Assembly: GCA_963921795.1 (NCBI GenBank)
Contig: OY997642.1
Location: 32,563,693-32,627,692, forward strand
Reading direction: 5' to 3'
Length of the DNA: 64,000 nucleotides
Origin: Nannobrachium achirus
Taxonomy: Eukaryota; Chordata; Actinopteri; Myctophiformes; Myctophidae
The notes beneath the pieces are model-generated. The model had not been told where the DNA came from and made no database searches. It saw only the letters and a program-made list of their open reading frames with translations. Positions 1 to 12,500 of this stretch are shown here, piece by piece (positions within the stretch are counted from its first letter, which is position 1; each line of letters begins with the position of its first letter). A program made the translations under genes and the position numbers.

Positions 1-79
1 CTTGGTTACTGGCTGGGCTGCACGCTGTGAACACGTGGGTAGCTAGGTTAAATAGTATTTTTTATTGTATTCTAAATCA

Positions 80-151
80 GACCTCGTGGCGCAACGGTAG
101 CGCGTCTGACTCCAGATCAGAAGGTTGCGTGTTCAAATCACGTCGGGGTCA
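80..151 (+). tRNA. tRNA-Trp (anticodon CCA)
   Basis: The 72-nt stretch folds as a cloverleaf. The acceptor stem GACCTCG pairs with CGGGGTC (one T-G wobble) and is followed by discriminator A. The D-arm region contains TGGCGCAACGGTAGCGC (A box), the anticodon loop CTCCAGA presents CCA, and the T arm carries the B box GTTCAAATC. No CCA tail is encoded, as expected for a eukaryotic nuclear gene. There is no intron. A T run about 9 nt downstream (around 160-165) can serve as the Pol III terminator. All stems look intact, so it is probably functional. Confidence 0.95.
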
Positions 152-479
152 GAGTGCTTTTTTGTTTTCCCCCCCATTTGCGATACTAGAAGCTGCCTTG
201 AACAGTGCAATAATCTCTTATGGTTGAGAGTGAGACCACAACGAAACGAATAGAGAATCAGTCCATGACAATAGAGACTCTATTGGAGAAATAACACCTG
301 ACCTTAATAAGCCAAACATAACACTCCGACTCGCCACTGTCTTCAATTCAAATGAGTTTTATTGGCATGAAAAACATACCGGTAATGGAAAACAGTTGTA
401 ATGTAATGGAAACAGTTGAAAATTCGGAACATACGGTATACAGTTGGAGGGGCTGAAGGTATAAGGCTCGGTGAGCTAA

Positions 480-1290
480 GGGTTGCTTTTTGCGGATGAC
501 GTGGTCCTGATGGCACCATCGGTCCGAGACCTTGATCAGCTCTCACTGGATCGGTTCGCAGCCGAGTGTACAGCGGCCGGAATGAGGATCAGCATCTCTT
601 CAATCTGAGGCCATGGTTCTCAGCAGGAAACCGATGGATTGTGCAGTCCAAGTAGGGAATGAGGCTTTACTCCAGGTGAAGGAGTACCTCAGGGTCTTGT
701 TCATGAATGAGAGAAAGGGGAAGACGGAGAAGGAGATCAGCCTTAGAATCGGAGCAGCAGGCGCGGTTTTGCAGTTGCTAAATCGCACTGTTGTGAAGAA
801 AAAAGAGTTGAGCCGGAAGGCAAAGCTCTCTGTCTACCGAGCAATCTTCGTTCCTACTCTCACCTATGGTCATGAAGTGTGGCTCATTACCAAAAGTATA
901 AGGTCGCGGCTACTAGCGGACAAAATGGGTTTCCTCAGACGGGTGGCTGGTATCTTCCTTAGAGATAGGGTGAGAAGTTCAGTCACCCGAGACCTTGATC
1001 AGCTCTCACTTGGAAAGGAGTCAGCTTAGGTGGTTCGGACATCTAGTACGGATTCCCCTCAAGGCAAGCGCCTTCCTAGGAAGGTCCTTGATGGAGGAGA
1101 CCCCGTGGCAGACCAAAGACCAGATGGAAGGATTATATCTCCAAACTGGCTTGGGAACGCCTTGGTATACTCCCTGAGGGAGTGGAGGAAGTTGCTCGGG
1201 ATAAGGAAATCTGGAAGTCTCAGTTGGAACTGTTACCCTCGCGACCCGATTCCGGATAAGCGGTTGAAGATGGATGGATGGATGGGGCTA
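480..1290 (+). mobile_element. Rex3-like (RTE clade) non-LTR retrotransposon, 3' fragment, degenerate
   Basis: The broken reading frames carry a reverse transcriptase FADDVVLMA motif (about 490-520), then the segment SRKAKLSVYRAIFVPTLTY and FLRRVAGIFLRD typical of the C-terminal half of fish Rex3/RTE polyproteins. Stops and frame changes (after 607, around 1029) show it is dead. It ends in a short GATG tandem run (about 1268-1287), the hallmark 3' end of Rex3. The 5' part is missing (5' truncation). A segment near 525-545 recurs near 990-1010 (a 'gaccttgatcagctctcact' copy), so there is also internal rearrangement. Confidence 0.85.
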
Positions 1291-1419
1291 CAGCATTGTG
1301 TAAACAGAGATTCAATGTCTTCATTGTCTCATCAATATTGAAATGAATAGGCTTTGATATTAGGTTTATTGCCCATGAGAAATTGCCATTGGTCAAGCTA
1401 TGTGCTTTATCAAAAAATT

Positions 1420-1491
1420 GGGCTCGTCCGGGATTTGAACCCGGGACCTCTCGCACCCTAAGCGAGAATCATACCCCTAGACCAACGAGCC
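1420..1491 (-). tRNA. tRNA-Pro (anticodon AGG)
   Basis: On the minus strand this 72-nt sequence begins GGCTCGTTGGTCTAGGGGTA and has the anticodon loop TTAGGGT with anticodon AGG. The T arm is GGGTTCAAATCCC and the acceptor stem GGCTCGT pairs with ACGAGCC, with discriminator C. It matches the vertebrate tRNA-Pro consensus from end to end with no visible stem defects. A run of T on the minus strand just past the 3' end (the A run at 1412-1418 on plus) gives the Pol III terminator. Confidence 0.96.
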
Positions 1492-2063
1492 ACGCAGAAC
1501 CTCAAACCACATGTCTGAATATCTCCGACTCCAAGCCTTTTTCGTTTTTTTTGGACGGCAATATATTGATTATGTGGCAGTATGAAACAACAATATTCAA
1601 TTATATTAACGCAAGCAACTAGTTCTAAAACTTTCTCTTGAAAGGTTTATATTTTTGAACAAACTGAGCTAGGAATACAAAACAATAGCTAAAATGCCCC
1701 AAGTATGGTTGTAGCTTGAGTGAGTTTTCAGTGGTAAACGGTTGTGGAATACTGGAATCTCAGCTTGCGTGACACATGCACTCACTCATGCAGCAGCTGA
1801 GCTGAGCTAAGCGAATGTTTGTCAATGCTGCCAAGACCACGCCCATATATCAATTAAAGTCTCTGAGCGTCCCATGGTGGAACTGGAAACTAGTAAAAAT
1901 ATAATAAATAACAAAAAAACACCACCACCAACGTGTACAATCCAAAAGTCTACATTACTACAGCACTTCTTGTGTTGTAGCCTATGCACTTTGGGCGAGG
2001 TACGTACGTGTGTGCATGTGCGTGCATGTGTTTGCTCGCGCACGTGTGTGTGTGAGATAATTG
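1492..2063. other. intergenic, no gene seen
   Basis: No coding signal is recognised. The stretch is AT-rich. Around 2005-2055 there is a purine/pyrimidine-alternating TG/CG microsatellite-like tract. It precedes the repeat element starting near 2064. Confidence 0.5.
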
Positions 2064-2852
2064 GGACCGTAAGGTCGCAGTTTAGTATGAAAACCTCCAC
2101 CGGCCGTCCGTCGGTCACACGTGCGGTCGACCGCACGTCACACGTGCGGTCGACGTGTGATGAGGTCACGATGAGTCATCTATGCCCAAATATAGATTTC
2201 TAGGTCAGATGGCCCATAGAGTTTGTGATGTCAAACCTAGCAACCCAATATAAACAAACCTGATGTCAGACCTGAAGTATCCTTTTATACCCATATATGG
2301 AGATACAGAGATCTCCATATATGGGCATATTAGAAAGCCCATATATGGGCATATACGGATGACATCAGGGATATCCATATATGGGCATAAAAGGGACAAG
2401 GGCTTACAGTTAAGAGATCTCCATATATGGGCATATCAGAAAGCCCATATATGTTCATATACTGATGACATCAGGAATATCCATATATGGGCATAAAAGG
2501 GACAAGGACTTACAGTTAAGAGATCTCCATATATGGGCATAAAGGGACAAGGACTGTTACAGTAGATATAGAGATGTCCATATATGGGCATAAATGAACA
2601 AGGACTGACAAACACTGAGATCTCCATATAACCTATGGGAATATAAGGGACGAGGACTGTCAGCTTGTAGACCTATTTTCTAAATATTGTTGTACATTAA
2701 AAACTTGAAATGGGTCGTTCTGCATAGTACTTGGGATTTGTTGATGTAAATGTTCACATAGAGTGTAATAATTGGTAAAACAAACTTTTGGCCTATTTGT
2801 GGAGATAAGCGACCAACGGTCGCTTATCTCCCGATTAGGGAGTCTTACTGGT
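2064..2852 (+). mobile_element. HINE/Helitron-like non-autonomous element with CArG-type minisatellite (copy 1)
   Basis: The element opens with GACCGTAAGGTCGC (2065-2078). This is nearly the inverse of GCGACCAACGGTCGC near the other end (2809-2823). That end is followed by a hairpin, CTCCC-gatta-GGGAG (2828-2842), and a short tail ending TCTTACTGGT. Between the ends lies a tandem array based on a CCATATATGGGCATA unit. The same two ends recur at 19.6, 23.4, 27.8, 31.4 and 35.7 kb. Subterminal inverted repeats, central tandem repeats and a 3' hairpin are the architecture known for Helentron-derived HINEs. The class assignment is inference, because no transposase or Rep/helicase is present here. 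Confidence 0.55.
2287..2600. repeat. tandem array with about eight perfect CArG boxes
   Basis: Units share the core CCATATATGG in the context ccatatatgggcata(aaagggacaagg). At least eight exact copies of CCATATATGG are visible, plus a mutated one (CCATATATGT). CCATATATGG fits the SRF binding consensus CC(A/T)6GG exactly and is self-complementary. Confidence 0.85.
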
Positions 2853-3159
2853 AGTTTACTTTAGATTAGGTAGTCACCACTGTTGGCTTTAATTCATGGC
2901 TGCAAATGTTTGTCTATGCAGTATGTTCATTGTTTTATCCTGACAATATTAAGCTCAGTCATGAACTGTATGCAATTCGTTGTCATAAAAGCAATGTTTT
3001 CTTTTTTTAAAGCACCAACTTGAATGGTGGCATAATGACAGAAACCACAAATACAGTAAACTGGATCATATTCAAATTTGATTCTCCCACTATTCACCAA
3101 ACCGTTGCAGTCATCAGAAACGTCTCTCAACTGCATACGGGTGGTTTTATGTGTTGTCA

Positions 3160-3520
3160 TGTGACCACATTCAGCCATCTTGTGGAAAACGGAGAGCGAG
3201 AGTCACACAACTCGAACACAAACCCTGTGCTGTCAGTACTTACTAGCAGAGGTAAGATAGTGAACGTTTAATACACCGATCATCTTCCTAGCGAACTTTG
3301 TTGACCCAATTAATCAAATGGCGATGACACGGAGTCCCGTCGGGTCGAATTGGGAGTGTTTTGGGACTGTTGTCTACTGGGCCCTGCAGCCCCGGGTCTC
3401 CAGTTGCCCGGTGCCCCGCGCTGGAGCGCTGCGGAGCCGCGGGACGAAGAGACCAGGGGTCTGAGGCCGCGTGTGGGGCTAAAACTGTTAGCATGCTAGC
3501 TACAAAGTGTTGAGGTTAAG
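3160..3520 (+). promoter_or_regulatory. gigyf2: probable gigyf2 promoter, noncoding exon 1 and CpG-rich segment
   Basis: GCCATCTTG (about 3173-3181) is the reverse of the YY1 motif CAAGATGGC, which often sits at housekeeping start sites. About 75 nt later a good donor (GCAGAG|GTAAGATAG, exon end 3251) could end a noncoding first exon. The following 3320-3480 is CpG-rich (CGGGTCG, CCCGCG, GCCGCGGG), unlike the AT-rich surroundings, and holds a second AAATGGCG motif. The assignment rests on motifs and position only; the true start site is not shown. Confidence 0.5.
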
Positions 3521-6500
3521 GATTAACTCGTGTCAGCGACGCGTAAGCTTGTCTGCCTTAAGAACCACACTTGACATGGCTTATTTTGTTTCGAACATTT
3601 TATTAACAGTCACCCGGATATCACAATGCGTGCCAAAAGCCCGCATCACGTACATGACATTCTTCCTTCACTAGTAGCGAACTAGCTGGTGTCACCACCA
3701 CCAGCATGATGCACCGAACCCATGGCTAACAGAGACTGTAGCATTAAACACTTAACAGCTGTGCTGGACAGCTCGCCATGGCTAAAGAGTTGCTCATAAA
3801 GTCTAATACAAAGTTTGACAGTAATCAGTATTTGCTTGACTTGGCACTGGCAGCTGATGCAATGTTAAATGCAGTGGTGGAAAAAGTACTCAAATGTTTA
3901 CTGCATTGTAGAAATACTGTTACATTGTAAACTGCATGTGTTAGAAAGGTTACTCGAGTAAAAGTACAAAAGTATTGGCATCAAAATGTACTTAGTATTG
4001 AAAGTAAAAGTTCTAAAATGTGAGCTTGTAGACTATTTTCCAAATGTCCGAAATGTGCGGTATATAGGGCTGAAGTGGTTAATTTATGTTTTGTAATGAT
4101 ACTCTAAATCTACAAAGTAACTAAAGTTTTAAATCGATTATAGTGGAGTAAAAGTACAAGGTTTATTGTTTGGATCCGAGATGTAGTTGAGTAGAAGTAA
4201 AAGTATTGGAAATTGGAAATAGGCCTACTCCAGTAAATGTACTATAGTTACTTTACACCACAGATGTTAACTGAATGAGTGTCAGTCAGTCATTGTAGGT
4301 AGCAATACTGAACTTACATACCACCCACTTGTTTGTGATTACTTCATTACATGATATGAGTGGTACTTGATCATTAGACCATATGGGACATCGGGGCAAG
4401 CAATATTCGCAAGCCGACTAGTTCTGTCATGAGTCATGACTCTGAGTATGTTCAAGTTTTTTGGTGTGATTAACGCTTAAACGAAGGCAACGTTAACTTG
4501 GAATACGATTAAAGTTTGTTTACTATTGAAGTAAAGCTACACGCCGCACAGTAACATTACACTGTTAGGTTAATGGTTGATTGACTGAAGTAATGCTGCA
4601 CTGTCATCTCACGTTTAGGTTAGTGGTTGAAGAAGTAATGCTGTACAGTGTAAATAACGTTTCACGTTTAGGTTAGTGGTTGAAATAATGCTGTACAGTG
4701 TAACGAAATGGCCTATCACTTTTACAGGTTTTGTCTTCGGTCGCTTTCCCTTATCAAAACCCGAAGTTCAAACTGATAAAAGCTGGGAGACGTTGGCGAA
4801 ACTTGGCACTGTTGTCATACTTGTCTGTGTTTGCTTAATGATAGCTTTAATATTGTTATGTAATCCTTTGTCTTCGGATGTGTGTGTCAGTGTGATATAT
4901 GTGAGGGGGGTCTCACACTCTACACGTGGCTTAATTTGTGACTACTTGGTGTGTGGGTGTGTCGGATGCATCTGTTTGTGAATTTTATGATCCTGTGATT
5001 CCTGTCGCCTTTTTGGTGACTGACACTTTGCTTTCACAAGTAGGCATTGAAAATCTTTTGCAGTATTAATAGATTCCCATAGTTTCAAACAACAGATCTG
5101 GCTGTTAAGTGATGCAACTCCAAAGCTGACTGGACCACTGTTGTCAATTACAGGTGTCCAAGAGAACCCTCCTCCCAAACTGTGAGACTTCCCAAAATAG
5201 CTGTTTAGCAGATTGAAACTGTATCTGGTTGTCTTGAGGCAGGGACAGGCTACCCTATGGAATGAGCTGGGAATACCAGCCGTCAAAGCATCTGTGATGT
5301 TGCCAAATTGAAGGGCACAGCATGTTGTTGAAGAAACTTTTGCTTTTATCCCTCTTTGTTTTGGTTTAAATTCTTTCGTTAAACTGAGATTTGGCAGATA
5401 AATCGTGAAATGAAAATAAGATACTTAGCTTAAGGTACCAGTAATACCAGGCCAACTGTCAGTCAGTGTACCACAGACACCCTGCCCTTAAAAAATGGGC
5501 ACATTTATGAAATCCAGGAAATCAAAAACGTCTTGATCAAAAGGGAAGTGTTTTCAGCACTACAAAGGTGTTCCACAGCTGTCAAAACAGACTGTGAAAC
5601 ATTGAATACCTACCACATATCCAAAGTTCTTGTAGGCATTTTGAAGATAAACAATGACAAGTGGGGATGGATGCATTTATTCCAGATTTGAGTTTTAGTT
5701 TTAATTTCAAACAAAGCTACATATTATGCTATGCTATAATAGTTCAACTATACCTAGCAAAACTACATTTTGTTTTCCTTTCATTTTTAGAACTTTGAGG
5801 AAGAATGGCCGAAACCCAGACGCTTAACTTTGGACCAGAATGGTAAGTGATCAGTCATTGAGTTCTTAATATCTTAATGTCTCTGAAGTTATTGCTGTCC
5901 ACGTATATGGGTTGGCAACACTGATGAGGGCTGTTAAACTGGTTTTCTAATGCAGCTGTGCTCCACATGTTGAGACATGCAAATTACCATCTCAGCCTTT
6001 GTATTGTCTCCCACTCCTCTGTCCCCTCTGTTATTGTTACCTTTCTTCCTTCTCAACAGGCTGCGGGCCCTGTCTAGTGGTGGTGGTGGGGGCAGTGGTG
6101 GCGAGCGCACCAGCATTGTTGCCTCGTCTCCTCCCCTCTCACCTGCATTGCCAAAGTACAAACTTGCAGACTACCGCTATGGGAGAGAAGAAATGTTAGC
6201 ACTTTATGTAAAGGAAAACAAGGTTGGTAACGTCAATGTTATGCTAGTACATTATGTATTTTAACACTTGACTAATTTGCTTTGTGGCTTAAAATATATT
6301 TATTTATTTCTTAATAAAAATGTAATGTCTTGCATTTTATATTGAAACCCCCAAATTGCATATTTCCCTCTTTAGATCCCTATAGACCTACATGATAAGG
6401 AGTTTCTGCCCATTTTACAAGAAGAGCCCTTGCCACCACTGGCACTTGTGTCTTTTACAGAGGAAGAACAGGTAGGAGTGCTTTGGGAAATGTCATGTCA

Positions 6501-9500
6501 ATATACAAATATTTGTGAATAGATGGTAAATGTCCCCTCCCCCATGTTTCTTTTGCAGAGAAACTTTTCCATGTCTGTAAACAGTGCAGCTGTACTTCGA
6601 CTGACCGGCAGAGGAGTTGGTCCGGTAGTGATGGCACCAAGAGGCCGAAGTACCTCTAGGGGTAGAGGTGAGTCCATCACCCCATCGTCCCCATCTAATT
6701 TCACTGACCACTTTTTCACTCTTGATACCAATGCCGAATACAGAACTTTGATTGTGAGCCCATAAAGGAGTACCAATCCAATATTGACCCCTTTGTAGAA
6801 TTAAAAAGCTGTATGTAATCCATATGGCCAAATCTACATATATAATGGTAGATAAATACTCCACTTTAAGAGCAGAGTTCAAATCGGTTCGGCTCTGTCC
6901 AAACTACAATATGACATTATTCGGGGGGGGGGGGGGGGGGGGGGTACCATCACAAACTCGGCTGCTAGGTGATCTCGAGATGTTGTGACACCCCAAACCG
7001 ATTTAAACTTAGACTACTCAATTTGCATAATAAAAACGAAATACATAAAACAGCTAAATTATGTCATTATACTTCCTTCCGTTTGAAAGCGAGGAGGTCG
7101 CACAGCTCATAGCCATGTTGCACAATCTTTTTATTTTTAGAACTTCTTCCTTCCATAGAATTGAGTTTTCATCTCCCCTGCAAGCAAGTCATGCCACATT
7201 ATTTTACTGGAAATTGCATTTCTGGATTAGAAAAGAAATTGTCACTGATATCAAATCCAGCATCTTAGGCCAGTATTGGATCTGTTGCCTAGTATCAGAA
7301 CGAGGTACCTTAAAGAATTTATCCAGTTTCTGTACAGCTTGAGATGAGGGATGTAACATTAGTACTCTGTAGGCATTGTGCTTACTTGGCAGATAGATTC
7401 CCCACTGACGGAAATCAGCTTAATCATGTGATGTAACCTTTTCACAACAGTTGAGTTCAGGTTTTTGTTATACAGTGAGTGTAATGGAATACGTTATTTA
7501 AATCTTAAAGAGCAATTCGCCATATGGACTGTATCGGCTTATAATTAAGATACGATGGAACGTTTTTAATCTTGTTTTAAAGGGACTAATAATGGAAAGA
7601 ACTGTCCAAGAGAATAAGTTGCATGACGATGGGTACAGCAGCAGAACCCATCCTGCAGCAAGGAGTGCTATGCAGTGTAATCCATGTCTAGACAAGCTCA
7701 CAGAGTACCTCTTCAAATATATTATGCATAAAGTATATCTCTGTGAGTGCATGTTACATAATGATGGCATAATAGTTAATGAAACAAAGCAACTAGGTCC
7801 TATACTGCTAGAAACCAGGAGTCTACAACGGGGACCACAGAAATTTCTCCCACAGCCAGTACATAACGTGTGCCATAAGCACCAATGTAAAGGTTTTCAC
7901 AATTTCAACATGCTAATCAAGTCACTGAAGTCAGCCAACACGAGTCGACATGCCAATCTGGGAATTCCAGAGGGCTGGGATCTGCAGGACTGAATGTTAT
8001 TTTGTTTACTTATCGCCATCACATTTAGTGTCTGAACAATGTTTTTGTTTTGTTTTCTGCAGGTAGAGGCAGAGGAGATGGAGGTTTTTACCAAAGAAGT
8101 TTTGATGATGTGGAAGGAGGATTTGGCCGTGGGGGTAGGGAGATGCATCGTTCCCAGAGTTGGGAGGAAAGGTAATGAAACGGCTCTTTCAGCGGCATCT
8201 ATAGGGTTGTTATCATTCTTTTATCAAGGAATAAGTCAGGTTAGATATGGACATTAATTATTCTATAATTTAATTATGGCTTTCTTTCCCTCCCTAGGGG
8301 CGATAGAAGGTTTGAAAAGCCAGGTCGAAAAGAAACTGGTAAGTGTTCTGATAAGTTTCTCAAATAATCGATACATGATGTACTCGCTGGCAAATGCTTG
8401 CGACTTATGTACTTTCTTTCTTTTATTTCTCTTTATCTGACCTGGCAGATGTTCCTCCAGCCCATTTCCAGATGAATCACAGTAAGTGTGCCCTGGTGCT
8501 GTCTGCTGTGTCATGCTTTGCTGAGAGGAAGTGTAGCTTCTTGAGCATAGGTGTAAATTACGCAAATACATTGTTGAAAGCTTCCACAGAGAGCCTGCCT
8601 AATGGTAATGGCATCCATGCCTCGCCTTGCCCTAAACCACCCTCCCACTCCCTGCTCTCTGCAGTTCGAGCAAACTATGAAGAGGTCGGAACAGGACTGC
8701 CGAGGAAGCACGACTTCACACGCTCAGAGAGCGAGAACTGGCGTACCACACGTGATGACCAGAATGGTGAGGAGGATGAGGGGGGCTGGTGCCTGGCAGG
8801 GTCTCGACGGTCACGGGACAGTGATCGGTGGTGCCCGCCGAGCCCAGGTGTGCACTGTCTTGACTCCACATTAATGCACTATATTGCGTTGTGTTAACCG
8901 GGTGATAAAACAAGCAGGAGGCCGCACAGCTCATAGCCATGATTCAATATTTGTTATTAAAACCAAAATTTCGAAGGTGTAGTCTTCTTCAGGGTTTGCC
9001 TGTTATATGGGTGGACATTTTCTGCTATGAGCTGCAAGTGGAATTTGGGGCAACCTGTTCAACCACTATCTTTTTGTCATTATATAGCATCCTTGAAATG
9101 AAATCTTTCACATATATTAAGTATATCAAGTAGGATAGTTGGTTTAGGACCCACACCAGCCTGGTAACATTGCATTGTAATGGATTCCTAACACAATCAT
9201 TGTATCGAACCTATTATAATACCAAGTTCCTTTTGATAAGATTCACGGTACTCAGTTGAGTTCACTGACTCCTGGTGTCCACCACCCCACCACACCCACC
9301 CAGACGCGCCTCGCTCAGCGGGGGTGGCGAGAACTCCCAGAGCAGCGGCGCCGGTTCCCTTTCGACGCCAGAGAGGATGAGCGGGGATACCGCCGCTCAC
9401 GGTCAGGCAGTGGCAGCCTGGATGAAGAGAGGGACAGCCTGCCAGAATGGTGTCTGGAGGATGCAGAGGAAGAGACGGGCACCTTTGACTCGTCAGGAGC

Positions 9501-12500
9501 CTTCCTCTCACTCAAGGTGAGGAGTGTGGGGGGTTTCAGTGAATACGAATCGGCTTTCAATGACTTAAGCCCCTCGGAGGTAAGGCGAGAGGAGACGGAG
9601 TACCTGGGGTGAGGAGTATCAAATATGAGAAATGAGTTTATGCTCTTTATGCTCTCCAAAAAAAAGCATGTATTCCATTCAGGAGTGTAGGCCAAACGAT
9701 ATACAAGTAAAGAAAAAGGAATGCTCTCAACCAACCCATCAACAAAGGGAATGTCCACAGAGCTTCTCAACATGCTTATCTTAATGATCCGTAGAGAGAA
9801 TAAATAAGAAGTTTATAAAAAAACAAAAAAAAAACATCCTCAGTCTGCAGTCAAGCAGATGAGTCTATTAAAATAGTATTTAAGCATACAGTAGTGTTAT
9901 TATTCCCCTCTTATTTTATTTCTTAAGAAAAGCATTTAAAACTGCTGTCAGTTGTTTGCTGATTGTATGCTACTGCTCTATACAAATGAGATCATGACTT
10001 AGGTCAAGGTGCAGATGTACGTATGAGCTTGCTGTACACACCAACATCTATTAATAGTTTATTTGTTTAGCACCAGACTGAACTCAGCCATTATTAGGGA
10101 CTCAAAGTCCATCAGAGATAATAATGGGTGAAAATCAGGACAGAGGAATTTGGGGTGGGCTGTGGATGTGACCACGGTGGGCAATTTAGGGATCTGCATG
10201 ATCGTTTTAAATTTTGAAATATTCTACTTTTGACTTGGAGAATATTAAGACTGACACCCTACTTGTGCATGGCCTTCAGTACATTATAAGTGTCACAAGC
10301 AAGATATTTTTCGTCATGAAGTCAACTGTCACAACAGTTATTGTGTTTGTTTTTCCTAACGACAGCATATCAATTATCTGTTGCATCAAATCTGATTGGT
10401 GTAGTCATATCAGTGGCTGCCTGCTGTAGCTATCCCCAACTACACTAGAAAGAGGGTGTTTCCACCCCTAGTTGTAATGACTGCTGGAAATGACTTGACT
10501 TTTATTGAAAGACAAAGACAAGCAGATTATATATTAGACTTTCACTTAATACTCCAACCACACACACTATTTGAGGGGTTTAGACACAGATCTCTGATAA
10601 TGATGAGGTTGACAATGCGACTCTTGCTCTCTGCTCTGCTTTTTAGAAATCCTCCAAGGAGCCAATCCTGGAGGAGGCAGAGCTGGACTTTAGGCCACTG
10701 GATGAGTGTGAGGAAGGTCTGGAAGAGGAGGACAGTCAGCCCAAGGAGACCAAAGACACAGAGCCAGAGGCCAAGAAAGAGGCTGACAGAAGAGAGGGTC
10801 AGTGTCCCTTAGGGTTTTTTCCACTGTTCCACAGAGTCGTAACGGATGATGTGGGTGTGAGGAGCACAACGTGGACTGGTATCTTGATACAACTGATGTG
10901 AACCAGACAAAGATCTCCACTATTCAAAGGAGAGGACAAAAGCAACAGTTCATTGTCTCTGAATCGTCCTTTTGTTTGACATTAAAAAGAAATGTGCAAA
11001 ATGATAAATAATTAAAATCAGGGGCACCGCTGGCCTAGCGTTTAAGGCGCATACCGCAACCGCATACTGTATAGGCGCTAATGCAGCCCATCAGCAAGTT
11101 GCGGGTTTGATTCCCGAGCCCAATGGCCTTTGCTGCGTGTTACTCCCCGTCTCTCTCCCTGTTTCCTGTCTGTGTGTACCATCAATAAAGGAAGAAAAGA
11201 CTCCAAAATATCTTAAAAAATTATAATTCAAAACAATATGTAATGGTTATATGGTTATATTTTTATTATTAACTCATTTAGTGCCACCCCTTTCACCACT
11301 AGAGGGCGCCCAGTGGCCAGAGAAAATCCCATAGAGATATGCTGGTATATGCAGAAGCCCTGCAGCCATGACTTGCCTGAACACTTTCCTTTGTGCATGA
11401 CTGCATGTACAGGAAGAGGATGAAGTTAGCTTGAAGTTAGCTATTGGCTACCAAGCATTTTAGAAGCCTTATTTTCGTCAACTTAGCCATGATTAAACCT
11501 TGCACACCTCATGCATGGGAAAAAAACAGAGAAGAATGAGCTCTGAAAAATCCAATGCAATCCTGGATTGCATTGGAGTGGATTTGTGCAGTTTGTTCAC
11601 AGCTTTCAAACAAAAAAATCCGATTGGAAATCCGTTCAGGCATTCTTGAGATAATCGCCCTTATGTTTTACATGTAATGTAACCAAAAATGGCTGCCCTG
11701 TATGTTAGATGGGGTTGTATGGAGGTGGAACATGCAAAATCGCGATTGAAATCATGTTCACCAGATTTGATGGGGTCCAAAAAAAAAAAAAAAAAAAATC
11801 AAAAAAAAATGTTTCAAAAAAAAAAAAAAATGTTTTTCTTTTTTTTTTTTTTTTTTTTTATATCCCGAACTTGTTCGGGATAGGCACTCTGTGATACGAT
11901 AATATATCCCGAACTAATTCGGGATAGGCACTCAATGAGTTAAATGCTATCGTTTGTTGGAATCAATACAAAATAAAGCGCTAATCTTTGACAACCATCT
12001 CAACTTGGAACTCTTCCAGAGTTGCCCAGAGTGGAGGAAGAGGCTCCACCGGCTGCTCCACCAGTCCAAGAAGCCCAGCCTCCCTCCCAGATCCTCCCCT
12101 CTAGTCAGCCCTGCAAAGCAGAAGAGCCAGAGAGGCCGTTGGAGCGGACAGAACGGCGCTCTCCCCCGGTATCGCGACTAGAGCCTAGCAAAGCCCCGGT
12201 GCATCATGTCCCCATGAGCAACAGCATGTTGGAGTCCCTGCCCATGACCCATATCGCCACCACTCTCTCAGGTGGGTGACGGCGATACACTGAAATGTAC
12301 TGAAATAGTTTTCCTCTTTGTCCTGTGTCTTGCTGCTGGTAGGGCCGTTACAATCATGAAGGTGAACTAATTTTCATCAAATAATTGCGATGATTTTAAT
12401 TATTTTTGACATTGGATATTGGAACACGGATAAAAGAATATTCACATTCTGTTTTTTGTAAACACAAATTTCACAGGGCAGATATGGGAAAAATAAAAGT

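Noticed and set aside
480-1290. Intact retrotransposon gene
   Set aside because: The frame is broken several times and the 5' end is missing. It is a relic.
3288-3494. Minus-strand open frame in the GC-rich block
   Set aside because: It overlaps the probable CpG-rich promoter of gigyf2. GC-rich sequence yields chance open frames, and no conserved motif is visible.
6925-7345. Extra gigyf2 exon near 7061-7342 (93-codon open frame)
   Set aside because: The flanking exons 6559-6667 and 8063-8171 join in phase and are continuous in GIGYF proteins. No family sequence is found in between.
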